NCBI RefSeq assembly: GCF_016907365.1
Contig: NZ_JAFBBV010000001.1
Span: 2,666,001-2,730,000 of the forward strand
Direction: 5' to 3'
DNA: 64,000 nt
DNA from: Oerskovia paurometabola
GTDB taxonomy: Bacteria > Actinomycetota > Actinomycetes > Actinomycetales > Cellulomonadaceae
Shown: positions 32,419 to 40,821 of the stretch, piece by piece
Position numbering within the stretch: the stretch's first letter is position 1
Layout: each line of letters starts with the position of its first letter
Program-made: the position numbers and the translations under genes
The notes under the pieces: generated by a model
Seen by the model: the letters and a program-made list of their open reading frames with translations, nothing else
Database searches by the model: none
What the model was told of the DNA's origin: nothing

Positions 32419-32542
32419 GGCGACCCGCACCGGCACCGACCCCGCCCCGGCACATCGGCCCGCCCCCAGCAGAACCCCCCGGAAACCACCGAGGCCCCGC
32501 CCCCGACGACGGGGACAGGGCCTCAGGCCGCAGCAGGACGGG

Positions 32543-33277
32543 TCAGGCGTCGAGCCGCACCAGGATGCGCGAGCACTCCTCGCAGCGCGCGACCTGCTCG
32601 GGCCCCTTGGCCTTGATCGCGGCGACGTCGGACGGGTTGAGCTCGAGGCGGCAGCCTTCGCAGCGGCGGCCGTTGAGCACGGCGGCGCCCAGACCTCCGA
32701 GCTGGTTGCGCAGGCGGTCGTAGAGGGTGACGAGCCCGGCGTCGATCCCGTCGACGGCCTTGGCGCGTGCGGCGGTGACGGTCGCGACCTCGGCGTCGAC
32801 CTCGGCAAGCTGTGCGTCGCGCTCGTCCTCGACCTCGCGCTTGGCGGCGACGAGCTCGTCGTTGGCGGCGTCGAGCTTGGCGAGCGCCTCTTCGTGGGCC
32901 TCGAGGCGCTCCATGACGCCGAGCTCGATCTCCTCGAGAACTTCCTGGCGGCGGGACAGCGACTCGAGCTCACCGACGAGCGCCTGGGCGTCCTTGGCGC
33001 CGACCTGGCCGGAGTCGAGGCGGGTCTGGTCGCGCGCCGCGCGGTTGCGGACCTGCTCGACGTCGCCCTCGGCCTTGGTGAGCTCTCGCTTGAGGTCGCT
33101 CACGGCGGTGCGGGACGCGACGAGCGAGGTGCTGAGGTCGGAGATCTGCGCGTCGAGCTCCGCGATGCGGGCGATCGAGGGCAGGGAGGCGCGCTTGTGC
33201 GTGAGCTGCTGCAGGCGGGTGTCGAGTGCCTGGACCTCCAGCAGTCGTCGCTGGTCCTCGGGGGGTGCAGTGCTCAC
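32543..33277 (-). CDS. Coiled-coil protein with C4 zinc ribbon (Rv2229c-like)
   Basis: A 244-aa protein. Residues about 10-195 are heptad-rich coiled coil (for example RLEAHEEALAKLDAANDEL). The C-terminus holds a zinc ribbon from two CxxC pairs, RRCEGCRLEL and ARCEECSRIL. The pattern (LLEVQALDTRLQQLTHKRASLP at the start) matches the family found beside Nif3 and RNase H/CobC genes in actinobacteria. The start is a GTG at 33277 with AAAGGA upstream. It follows the Nif3 gene by 38 bp on the same strand. Its function is unknown, although the zinc ribbon and the RNase H/Nif3 linkage hint at nucleic-acid metabolism. Confidence 0.9.
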   Translation of the reverse strand: MSTAPPEDQRRLLEVQALDTRLQQLTHKRASLPSIARIAELDAQISDLSTSLVASRTAVSDLKRELTKAEGDVEQVRNRAARDQTRLDSGQVGAKDAQALVGELESLSRRQEVLEEIELGVMERLEAHEEALAKLDAANDELVAAKREVEDERDAQLAEVDAEVATVTAARAKAVDGIDAGLVTLYDRLRNQLGGLGAAVLNGRRCEGCRLELNPSDVAAIKAKGPEQVARCEECSRILVRLDA

Positions 33278-33315
33278 AGGATGCGTTCCTTTCGATGCAG
33301 TTGTGGGGCGCCGTG

Positions 33316-34191
33316 TCAGGCGCGGTGCGCGGAGCCGATCCGGGCGGTCCAGGGGTCGGTCCGGCGGACGCTCACGCGGGTATCCACCGTACCCGTATCT
33401 GCGAGCCGTTCGGTCAGGTCGGCGGCCGCGTAGCGCAGCCAGGGCCACTCGCTCGCGAAGTGCGCGACGTCGACGAGGAACGGCCCGCCCGCGGCGCCCC
33501 CCTCGAACTCGGCGCGCTCGCGCAGCTCGGACGCGGGGTGGTGGCGTAGGTCCGCGGTGACGTAGACGTCGGCGCCCGCGCTGCGGACGGCGTCGAACAG
33601 CGAGTCGCCCGAGCCGCCGACGACGGCCACGGTGCTCACGGTCGCGTCGAGGTCGCCCGCGACGCGCACTCCTTGCTCGGTCTCGGGCAGCGCGGCGGCG
33701 ACACGCTCGGCGAAGGCGCGCAACGTCGTCGGCTCCTCGAGGCGGCCCACCCGTCCGATGCCGGTCTCCGCGAGGGCGGCGGCGCCGTCGGGTGCGGACG
33801 GGACGAGGGGCGTCCGGTCCACGAGGCCGATCGCGTCCGCGAGCGCGTCGGCGACCCCGCGCGGCGCGGCGTCGGCGTTGGTGTGCGCGACGTACAGCCC
33901 GGTCCCGGCCCGCACGAGGCGGTGCACGAGCGAACCCTTGAACGTCGTCGCGGCGATCGAGTGCACCGGCCGCAGGAAGAGCGGGTGGTGGGTCACGATC
34001 AGGTCGGCGCCCCACGCGATCGCCTCGTCGGCGACGGTCGCGACGGGGTCGACCGCGAAGAGGATCTTGCGCACGGGCTGGGCCGGGTCCCCGGTGACGA
34101 GCCCGACGGCGTCCCACCCCTCCGCGGTCGACGGCGGGTAGAGCGCCTCGAGGGTCCGGACGACGTCGGCGAGCGTGGGGTGTGCGGTCAC
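33316..34191 (-). CDS. Nif3-like dinuclear metal centre protein
   Basis: A 291-aa member of the Nif3/YbgI family, toroidal hexamers with two metal ions per subunit. Metal-binding blocks are visible: DLIVTHHPLFL (His pair), YVAHTNADAA (Asp/His) and near the C-terminus DVAHFASEWP (His and Glu). Relatives have been linked to GTP cyclohydrolase-like folds and peptidase or nucleotide roles, but no activity is settled. The start is GTG at 34191. It heads the Nif3 - zinc ribbon pair and is divergent from the AraC-type regulator gene (70 bp). Confidence 0.92.
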   Translation of the reverse strand: MTAHPTLADVVRTLEALYPPSTAEGWDAVGLVTGDPAQPVRKILFAVDPVATVADEAIAWGADLIVTHHPLFLRPVHSIAATTFKGSLVHRLVRAGTGLYVAHTNADAAPRGVADALADAIGLVDRTPLVPSAPDGAAALAETGIGRVGRLEEPTTLRAFAERVAAALPETEQGVRVAGDLDATVSTVAVVGGSGDSLFDAVRSAGADVYVTADLRHHPASELRERAEFEGGAAGGPFLVDVAHFASEWPWLRYAAADLTERLADTGTVDTRVSVRRTDPWTARIGSAHRA

Positions 34192-34261
34192 GGGACCAGG
34201 CTATCCGCCGCGGGCCGGCGACGACGCGCGCCGAGCGACCCCCGCGACCTACCGTGGGGGC

Positions 34262-35113
34262 ATGGGACAGCACTACGTGCGCGCCTCCCCGACCGGGCCG
34301 CTGGGGTCTGCGGTCGGCTCGATCCTGGGCTACGAGATCACGGACGAGGCCCCCTCGGTCCACCGTGGGCTGCCCTCGCCGTGGCTGACGTTCGTCATCA
34401 GCCTCGACGGTCCTGTACCCACCGCGACGGGTCCCGGTGACGCGCCGCTGCACCGGTACTCCTCGCTCGTCGGGGGGCTGCACCTGTCCCCCGCCTACAT
34501 CCATCAGCCCGCGCACCAGGAGGGTGTCCAGCTCGCGCTCGACCCGCTCGCGAGCCGCGCGCTGCTGGGCGTGCCGCCTCGCGAGCTGGGCATGGTGACC
34601 GACGCCGACGACGTGCTCGGCCCTCTCTCGCGTGACCTGCGGGAGCGGGTCGGCGGGACGGCGTCGTGGGACGAGCGGCTCACGCTCGTCGGCGCGGCGT
34701 TGCGTCGCGTGGCCGCTGCCCGCAGCCCTGGCCTCGGACCGGTCCGGGTCGAGGTCGCCGAGGCGTGGCGCCACATCCTGCGCCGGGGCGGCCGGGTGTC
34801 CGTGCCCGACGTCGCCGCGCACGTCTGGCTCAGCCCTCGCCAGCTCACGTCGCTCTTCTCGGCCGAGCTCGGTCTGAGCCCCGGCGCGGCGTGCCGCCTG
34901 GTCCGGTTCGACGCGGCCAGGGACGAGGTGCGCGCGGGGTTCCTGTCGTCGTCGGGCCCGCACCTCGCGGACGTCGCGGCCCGCACCGGGTACGCCGACC
35001 ACTCCCACCTGGTGCGTGACTTCCACGCGTTCGCGGGCCTGAGCCCGACGGCGTGGCTCGCCGAGGAGCGCGCAAACATCCAAGCCGGGGGCGGTGCACC
35101 GCGAGGAGGCTGA
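34262..35113 (+). CDS. AraC-family transcriptional regulator
   Basis: A 283-aa regulator. The N-terminal part (1-165) is a small-molecule or protein-binding domain without a recognisable ligand motif. The C-terminus (about 172-275) has two helix-turn-helix units: VSVPDVAAHVWLSPRQLTSLFSAELGLSPGAACRLVRF and PHLADVAARTGYADHSHLVRDFHAFAGLSPTAW, the standard AraC/XylS layout. The VOC protein gene follows after 4 bp, a frequent pairing in which the regulator controls its partner gene. The two end convergent with the polymerase gene. Confidence 0.9.
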   Translation: MGQHYVRASPTGPLGSAVGSILGYEITDEAPSVHRGLPSPWLTFVISLDGPVPTATGPGDAPLHRYSSLVGGLHLSPAYIHQPAHQEGVQLALDPLASRALLGVPPRELGMVTDADDVLGPLSRDLRERVGGTASWDERLTLVGAALRRVAAARSPGLGPVRVEVAEAWRHILRRGGRVSVPDVAAHVWLSPRQLTSLFSAELGLSPGAACRLVRFDAARDEVRAGFLSSSGPHLADVAARTGYADHSHLVRDFHAFAGLSPTAWLAEERANIQAGGGAPRGG

Positions 35114-35117
35114 GGTC

Positions 35118-35546
35118 ATGGACACCGACACGACACAGGCACCCCCGGCTCAGGTCTGGCCCACCCTCCAGGCGCACGACGCGTCCGGGCTGATCGACTT
35201 CCTCGTCGACGTGGTGGGCTTCCGACGCAACACGGTCATGACGGGCGACGGGGGCGTCGCGCACGCCCAGCTCGACTGGCCGCCGGGCGGCGGCATCATG
35301 CTGGGCTCGTTCAAGCCCGACGGCGAGTGGTCACGTCCGCCGGGAGCGTTCGGCGGGTACGTGGTCGCCGGGGAGCCCGGCAGCGGGACCGGGATCGAGG
35401 AGATCGCGGGCCGGGCGGAGCGCGCCGGCGCGGTGCTCGCTCCCCTGCGCGAGACCGACTACGGCAGCCGTGAGCTGGTGCTCGCGGACCCCGAGGGCAA
35501 CCTCTGGTCGGTCGGGACGTACCGGGGCGAGCCGCGGGCCGCCTGA
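35118..35546 (+). CDS. VOC (glyoxalase/bleomycin-resistance-like) protein
   Basis: A 142-aa two-module beta-alpha-beta-beta-beta protein. Module one is WPTLQAHDASGLIDFLVDVVGFRRN; module two ends with RELVLADPEGNLWSVGTY, whose Glu is the family's usual metal or substrate position. Many such proteins act on small molecules (isomerisation, dioxygenation, sequestration) and the specific role cannot be told. AGGAGG lies 11 nt before the ATG. The stop is 9 bp from the end of the convergent polymerase gene. Confidence 0.88.
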   Translation: MDTDTTQAPPAQVWPTLQAHDASGLIDFLVDVVGFRRNTVMTGDGGVAHAQLDWPPGGGIMLGSFKPDGEWSRPPGAFGGYVVAGEPGSGTGIEEIAGRAERAGAVLAPLRETDYGSRELVLADPEGNLWSVGTYRGEPRAA

Positions 35547-35555
35547 GCGAGAGCG

Positions 35556-37352
35556 CTACTTCGCCTGCGAGTAGTCGTCGACGATCGCGACCGTGAGCGG
35601 GAAGTCGACGGGGAAGTCTCCGAAGAGCAGCTTCCCGGCCTCTGCGCCCGCGGCCCGGATCTCGTCCGCGACGTGCTCGGCGAGCTCTGCGGGGGCGTGC
35701 ACGATGATCTCGTCGTGCAGGAAGAAGACCATGTGCGGCTGCTCGGTGAAGGGCGCGGGGGCTCGTCCCGGCCGCGCCGCCCCGGGCATCGCGGCGAGGC
35801 GCCCGCGCAGGGAGGCCATCCAGCACAGCGCCCACTCGGCGGCCGTCCCCTGCACCACGAAGTTCCGGGTGAACCGGCCCCAGGCGCGGGTCTGGCTGCG
35901 GGCCCGGGACTGGGCGTCGCTCGACGCGGACTCGTCGTACGCGCTGCCCTGCGTCTCGTCCCAGCCCGACCCGGGTGGGGGCGAGCTCCGGCCGAGGCGC
36001 GTGGTGACGATCTCGCCGCGCTCGCCCGCCCGCGCAGCCTGCTCGACGAGGTCGAGAGCACGCGGGAACGCCTTCGCGAGCCGTGGGAGCATGCGCCCGC
36101 TCTCGCCCGTCGTCCCGCCGTACATGGCGCCGAGCATGCCGATCTTGGCCTGGGCGCGCGTCTCGACCGCACCCGTGTCGACGATGCCCTGGTACATGTC
36201 GCCACCGCGCCCGGCCTCGGCCATGACGAGATCGCCTGAGAGACCGGCGAGCACCCGGGGTTCGAGCTGTGCGGCGTCGGCGACGACGAGCTTCCACCCG
36301 GGGTCCGCGACCACGGCCGAGCGGACCTGGTGCGGGAGCTGCAGGGCTCCCCCGCCGTTGGCGGCCCATCGTCCGGTCACGACTCCTCCGACGACGTACT
36401 CGGGCCGGAAGCGGCCGTCCCGCACCCAGGTGTCGAGCCAGTTCCAGCCGTTGGCGGTCAGGAGGCGGCTGAGCTTCTTGTACTCGAGGAGCGGCGCGAC
36501 GACGGGGTGGTCGACGCGTTCGAGGTCCCACTTGCGCGTCGACCTCACGCCGACGCCCGCGTACTCGAGGGCCTTGAGGAGCTCGGGGGCCGAGTCGGGG
36601 TTCAGGGCGGGCGCGTCGAGCGCCGCACGCACGTGCTCGGCCAGGGCCTCGAGCCGCGCGGGCCGCAGTCCGAGCGGCGGCCGCGCACCCAGGATGCCGG
36701 TGAGCATCGCGTCGTGCAGGTCCTCGCGCCACGGCAGTCCGGCGTGGCTCATCTCGGCGGCCACGAGCGCGCCCGCGGACTCGGCCGCGATCAGCAGGCG
36801 AAGCCGTCCCGGGCCCGACGACGTCGCGACGGCCTCGAGCTGTCGGCGCAGCTCCTCCACCGGGTCGGGTGGGGCGACGGCCCGCCGGTCACCGAGGTCG
36901 AAGAGGGCGTCCGGGCGTTCGATCCCCGGGACGGGGGCCGTGGGGACCGGCTGCATGTCGTCCCAGGCGTCCCGCGGGGCCCGCGCCAGGGGCGTGCTCG
37001 TCGTGAGGACCGACCGCCGCAGGACGGCCCGGGTCAGGCGCAGGTCGTGCGCGCGCTCGACGCAAAGGCCCGCTGCGAGGGCGGCCGGGTACCAGAGGTT
37101 GGTGTCGTCCCACACCCAGCGGGTCGTGGGCGTCGCGGCCGGGGGCGCGCCGGGGGTGGCCGTGTCCACCGCGGGGCTCGGGGGGTCGGGCTGCTCGAGG
37201 ACGGCACCCGGCCAGGTCGTGCGGCGCGGGGCGGGGCGCTGCCGGCCGCCGCGGGGGTCGAGGTCCTCGACGTCGACGACGCCCGGGTCTGCGGACGACG
37301 TGCGGAGCGGGACCGAGTACACGACCCAGAGTCTGCCGCGAGGGTCTGACAT
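35556..37352 (-). CDS. DNA polymerase I-like protein without 5' nuclease
   Basis: A 598-aa family A polymerase. The polymerase core starts near residue 260 and shows motif A as LVVADAAQLEPRVLAGLSGD (Asp kept; DYSQIELR of Pol I altered to DAAQLEPR), motif B as ETRAQAKIGMLGAMYGG, and motif C as FLHDEIIVHAP with the HDE metal site. The N-terminal 230 residues hold a degenerate 3'-5' exonuclease-like domain without clear DEDD residues, and the FEN-type 5' nuclease is missing. The same shape is annotated in many actinobacteria as bifunctional 3'-5' exonuclease/DNA polymerase, and it may act in repair. It is a single-gene unit. Confidence 0.88.
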   Translation of the reverse strand: MSDPRGRLWVVYSVPLRTSSADPGVVDVEDLDPRGGRQRPAPRRTTWPGAVLEQPDPPSPAVDTATPGAPPAATPTTRWVWDDTNLWYPAALAAGLCVERAHDLRLTRAVLRRSVLTTSTPLARAPRDAWDDMQPVPTAPVPGIERPDALFDLGDRRAVAPPDPVEELRRQLEAVATSSGPGRLRLLIAAESAGALVAAEMSHAGLPWREDLHDAMLTGILGARPPLGLRPARLEALAEHVRAALDAPALNPDSAPELLKALEYAGVGVRSTRKWDLERVDHPVVAPLLEYKKLSRLLTANGWNWLDTWVRDGRFRPEYVVGGVVTGRWAANGGGALQLPHQVRSAVVADPGWKLVVADAAQLEPRVLAGLSGDLVMAEAGRGGDMYQGIVDTGAVETRAQAKIGMLGAMYGGTTGESGRMLPRLAKAFPRALDLVEQAARAGERGEIVTTRLGRSSPPPGSGWDETQGSAYDESASSDAQSRARSQTRAWGRFTRNFVVQGTAAEWALCWMASLRGRLAAMPGAARPGRAPAPFTEQPHMVFFLHDEIIVHAPAELAEHVADEIRAAGAEAGKLLFGDFPVDFPLTVAIVDDYSQAK

Positions 37353-37505
37353 CCGGGGTTTCCCGCTGCCCGCCTGCAGGGGCCACCGATACGCGCCGTC
37401 ACGATCACAGATATTGTCGGCAATTCCTGAACGACGGAACCAGAAATCCGCCCGCCGAATGAGAGCATTCTCCTTTGCACCTCCGGAGCCGGTAGATGAA
37501 AGACA

Positions 37506-37534
37506 TCCGGCCGCCGACCAGAAGTCGGCGACCG
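37506..37534 (-). terminator. Terminator of the carbonic anhydrase gene
   Basis: A 13-bp stem with one G-T pair (TCCGGCCGCCGAC at 37506-37518, GTCGGCGACCGGA at 37522-37534 after trimming the loop), followed on the minus strand by T-rich ATGTCTTTCATCT. It is the most classical intrinsic terminator in the window. Confidence 0.75.
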
Positions 37535-37559
37535 GACGCCTTTCCAGCCGGACGAGGCG

Positions 37560-38426
37560 TCAGTCCGCGTCGACCTCGAACAGGCTCCGACCGTTGAGCG
37601 GCTGCACCGGGCGGCTGTTCTCCGGGTGCACCGCGGTGAAGGCGGCGAGCTGGGACTTCGAGATCGTCCGAGGACGTTCGTAGACGTTCCAGAGCACCCC
37701 CTCGCTGCACGGCGGCGTGGTGAGCGACCCGTCGTAGCGGATCAGGTCCGACCACCCGGGCACCAGGTGCGCAGGGTTGATCTCGACAGGCCGGGGCGCG
37801 ACCGACGAGGTCGCGGCCGCGGCCGCGGCCGACGGGATCGCGTCGAAGAATCCGGCGAGCGCCGCGTTCTCCCGGCCGAGCTCGAGCAGCACCCCGAGCA
37901 CCGCGAGCCTGCCCTCGGCGCTCTGGTGCACCAGGTGGAGCTCCATCGCGGCCGGCTCGCCGTCGATCGTGTGCTCGCTCGGGGTGTGCAGGTGGAACTG
38001 CCGGAGCTCGAAGCGGGTGCCGTCGAGCGTGATGGCGTTGGAGCCGACCGTGGTCAGGTCGCCCTGGATGGTCTCCCCGGTGTCGCGGACCGTGAACGCG
38101 GCCCGCTCGTAGTCGAGCACGGGCGCCTTGACCTTGCGGCTCTCCGTGAGGGAGCGCAGCGGGATGTCTACCGGTGACTGCCTGCTCGTCGGCGTCGACG
38201 CGCACGTCGAGGCGATCTCGCCCCAGTGCTCAGGGCCGGCACCCCCTTCGTAGGACCATCCGCCGCCGGGTGGCGCGAGCTCGAGCGCGCCCGCCGGGAT
38301 GCTCGCCGGGGCGAGCGCCGCAGTGCTCGTGGGTGCGCTCGCGGACGCCGCCCACGCGGACACGCCGCCGGTCAGGGCGAGCGCCGCGGCAGTCAAGGGA
38401 ACGTAGAAAGCTGCGTACTTCGTCAT
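37560..38426 (-). CDS. Secreted alpha-class carbonic anhydrase
   Basis: A 288-aa enzyme interconverting CO2 and bicarbonate. A Sec signal peptide spans residues 1-27 (MTKYAAFYVPLTAAALALTG, then GVSAWA|AS). The zinc ligands are His145 and His147 in RQFHLHTPSEH and His164 in MELHLVH; the conserved SRQSPVDI, LRYDGSLTTPPCSEGV-like (here IRYDGSLTTPPCSEGV) and NSRPVQPLNGR blocks are complete. Two Cys (75 and the one in PPCSEG) can form the disulfide of secreted forms. Alpha-class enzymes are rare in this phylum. The gene stands alone, with A/T-richer flanks than its neighbours (37390-37550 and 38430-38660), possibly reflecting transfer. Confidence 0.94.
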   Translation of the reverse strand: MTKYAAFYVPLTAAALALTGGVSAWAASASAPTSTAALAPASIPAGALELAPPGGGWSYEGGAGPEHWGEIASTCASTPTSRQSPVDIPLRSLTESRKVKAPVLDYERAAFTVRDTGETIQGDLTTVGSNAITLDGTRFELRQFHLHTPSEHTIDGEPAAMELHLVHQSAEGRLAVLGVLLELGRENAALAGFFDAIPSAAAAAATSSVAPRPVEINPAHLVPGWSDLIRYDGSLTTPPCSEGVLWNVYERPRTISKSQLAAFTAVHPENSRPVQPLNGRSLFEVDAD

Positions 38427-38715
38427 ACGGAACTCCGATCACAGGTATCGGTCGCACATGGCGGAAGAATCGACGGTGTGCCGAATCCTTCCGGCCGGAT
38501 ACGTCTTCCCCCGTCCGGCCCGCAGGACACTATGCGCACAATTCGCCGACCATTGAGCCACAAACAGAACATCGACACCTCGGACACATCATCTTCACAT
38601 CGCCTGGGGCAACGAAGAATGCACTTCAGAGCACCGAAAACTCCGTGACGAAAATGACCAGAACTCTGCGAGGTGCGGATACGCCACGCCCACCCGTACA
38701 CGTCGCGGCGCTGCG
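38427..38715. other. 289-bp A/T-richer intergenic region upstream of the carbonic anhydrase gene
   Basis: Lies between the 3' end of the SWIM gene and the 5' end of the carbonic anhydrase gene, both on the minus strand. It must hold the anhydrase promoter and the terminator of the long operon. Base composition is clearly less GC-rich than the neighbouring coding DNA. No convincing hairpin or gene was found. Confidence 0.5.
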
Positions 38716-40821
38716 CTACGCGTCCGCGAGCGCCTCCGCCCGTCCGAGCACGAAGCGTGCCCGGAGGAGCGTCGCGGTCGTCGTGCTGGTCGTCAGCGCC
38801 TCGATCGTGCGTCCCACGGTCACCATCCCGAGGTCGTGGGCGAGCCGCGCACGGTCGTCGAGCACGCTCTGCTGGTGCGCGGTGAGCCTGCGGCGTCCGG
38901 TCGCGCCGAGGGAGTCCACGACGTCGCGTGCGGGCTCGCACACGCGGGTCACCGGACCGCGCGGCTGCGGTTCGGCCACGTGGACCGCCGCGCCGCGGTG
39001 CAGGGCGGCGATCCGCGCCCGCAGCCGGCGCAACGCCGTCCAGCTCACCGCACGGAACGCCGGGGACATCGACGGGGAGAAGAGCTCGACGCTCCCCTGT
39101 CCGGTCCGTAGGAACACTCCGACAGGCTCCTCCGACCCCTTCGAGGCGTCGCGCTCGACGAGGACCGCGACCACCTGCTTGCGCGACGCCACGACCGAGA
39201 GCAAGGCATCGATGCTGCGCTCGTGCTCGACGCCGACGCGCAGGACGTGCGTGACGCCGTCGGCGGACGTGACCGGCCAGGTGACGTCGCGGCGGACCTC
39301 GTCGACCCCGACAGCCCCGGTCTCGCGCACCATGACGAGGCGGACGCGGCGCCGAGCCCGGCCGAACCCGACCGTCCCGGCGGTCACCCCGTCCAGGTGC
39401 TGCGCGATCTCCCGCAGCTCGGCGACGTCGAAGCCCCCGCCGGGGACGAGGCTCGTGCGCGAGGTCGTGCTGATCGACCCGTCCGGCCGCGTCTCGGCGT
39501 CGGCGAGCTCGAACGGACCTGCGCACACCGCGGTGACCGACGCCTTCCAGAGCAGCGGCAGGTCGACGTCCCGGCGGAAGGTCGGGTCCGCGCCAGATGG
39601 CCGCGCGACCGTCGCGGTCCGCAACGTCCCGTGGCGTGCGTCCCAGGCCGTGAGCGTCAGGCCGCGGGCACCGCTGGGTGCCTGCCACCACCGCACGCCG
39701 AGCGGCACCAGGCGACCGGGGAGCTCGTCGCCGGGTTCAGCGTCGGCGGACCTGCGCACTGGTGCCCCCACCAGGTCGGGCAGGGCTCCAACGGGTGCGT
39801 CCCGCAACGCCGCCGCGAGCGCCCACGCCTCGGCGAGGGCGCCGAGCGCGTCGGACTCGCTCACGTCGTCGTCGCGCGTCGCGAGGCCGTCGACGAGTCC
39901 CGCCGCGACGAGCAGCAGCCGGTGGAGCAGCAGCAGGCCCACGAGCCGCGCGCGGGCAGCGGCGCCCCGCAGCCCGTCGGCCGCGTCGGCGCCGAGGTGG
40001 GACAGCCCGGCGTCGACCACGTGCCCGACGACGGCGCTCGCCTCCTCGATCCCCGCACGCTGGGCCGTGGTCAGCTCGCCCGAGCGTTCGGCCTCGATCT
40101 CACGGGGCCACGGCCACGACCTGCCCTCGCGGGCGAAGACCCGGACGACTGCCTCGAGCCGTGCTGCGGCCTGCTCGCCGGCCGAGCGTGCACCGGCGAC
40201 GACCATGCCCGCGAACCCCGCGGGGGCCACGAAGACGACCTGGGTCGGGGTGCCGGTGCCGTCCGTCCACGTGATCGTGAGCCGTGCACCGTCGGCCGCG
40301 ACCTCGCACGCGGCGGGCGCGCCCGGACCGTCCTGCCCGAGCCCGGCGAGCAGCGCGGCCGGGAGCCGTTCGACGACCCGTCGCAGCGCGGGCCTGCCCG
40401 CAGCCCGGCACACGGCGACGGGTTCGAGCGCGAGGAGGTCGGCCAGGGCGTCCGGGGCGGTCGCACGGTCGCACGCGCCTCGGTCCGCGGCGACGCCCTC
40501 GTCGAGCGTGGTCGGCGCCGGTTTGGCGGGCTCCCGCGGGCCGCCGGGCTCGCGTTCGCGGGCCCACAGGCACGCCGCGACCACGTGCTGGCACACGCCC
40601 GCCGTCGGGCACGAGCACGACGCCGCCACCGGACCCTTGGGCCCGAGCCGCACCACCGCGCTCCCGCACGCGACCACGACCTCGGCCGCGGACTCCGACG
40701 TGAGCGACACGTCGCCCGCCGCGAGGTCCTTGCGGGCGCGACGCAGCAGACCGGCGTTGGCGAGCGCGACGAGCGCGGCGTCGTCGTATCCCGCGAAGAC
40801 CGCGAGCCAGTCCGGCGTCAT
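38716..40821 (-). CDS. SWIM zinc-finger protein (YehQ-like), last gene of the MoxR-VWA operon
   Basis: A 701-aa protein. The SWIM finger is near the N-terminus: ASCSCPTAGVCQHVVAACLW gives Cys69, Cys71, Cys77 and His79 (CxCx5CxH). SWIM fingers bind DNA or protein. The remaining 600 residues are helical then beta-rich, with no enzyme motif recognised. GGAGGTG lies 5-6 nt before the ATG, which overlaps the VWA gene stop by 4 nt (ATGA). E. coli YehQ, also a SWIM protein, sits in a cluster of the same composition. It may act as the targeting or substrate-recognition subunit of the system (inference). Confidence 0.88.
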   Translation of the reverse strand: MTPDWLAVFAGYDDAALVALANAGLLRRARKDLAAGDVSLTSESAAEVVVACGSAVVRLGPKGPVAASCSCPTAGVCQHVVAACLWAREREPGGPREPAKPAPTTLDEGVAADRGACDRATAPDALADLLALEPVAVCRAAGRPALRRVVERLPAALLAGLGQDGPGAPAACEVAADGARLTITWTDGTGTPTQVVFVAPAGFAGMVVAGARSAGEQAAARLEAVVRVFAREGRSWPWPREIEAERSGELTTAQRAGIEEASAVVGHVVDAGLSHLGADAADGLRGAAARARLVGLLLLHRLLLVAAGLVDGLATRDDDVSESDALGALAEAWALAAALRDAPVGALPDLVGAPVRRSADAEPGDELPGRLVPLGVRWWQAPSGARGLTLTAWDARHGTLRTATVARPSGADPTFRRDVDLPLLWKASVTAVCAGPFELADAETRPDGSISTTSRTSLVPGGGFDVAELREIAQHLDGVTAGTVGFGRARRRVRLVMVRETGAVGVDEVRRDVTWPVTSADGVTHVLRVGVEHERSIDALLSVVASRKQVVAVLVERDASKGSEEPVGVFLRTGQGSVELFSPSMSPAFRAVSWTALRRLRARIAALHRGAAVHVAEPQPRGPVTRVCEPARDVVDSLGATGRRRLTAHQQSVLDDRARLAHDLGMVTVGRTIEALTTSTTTATLLRARFVLGRAEALADA

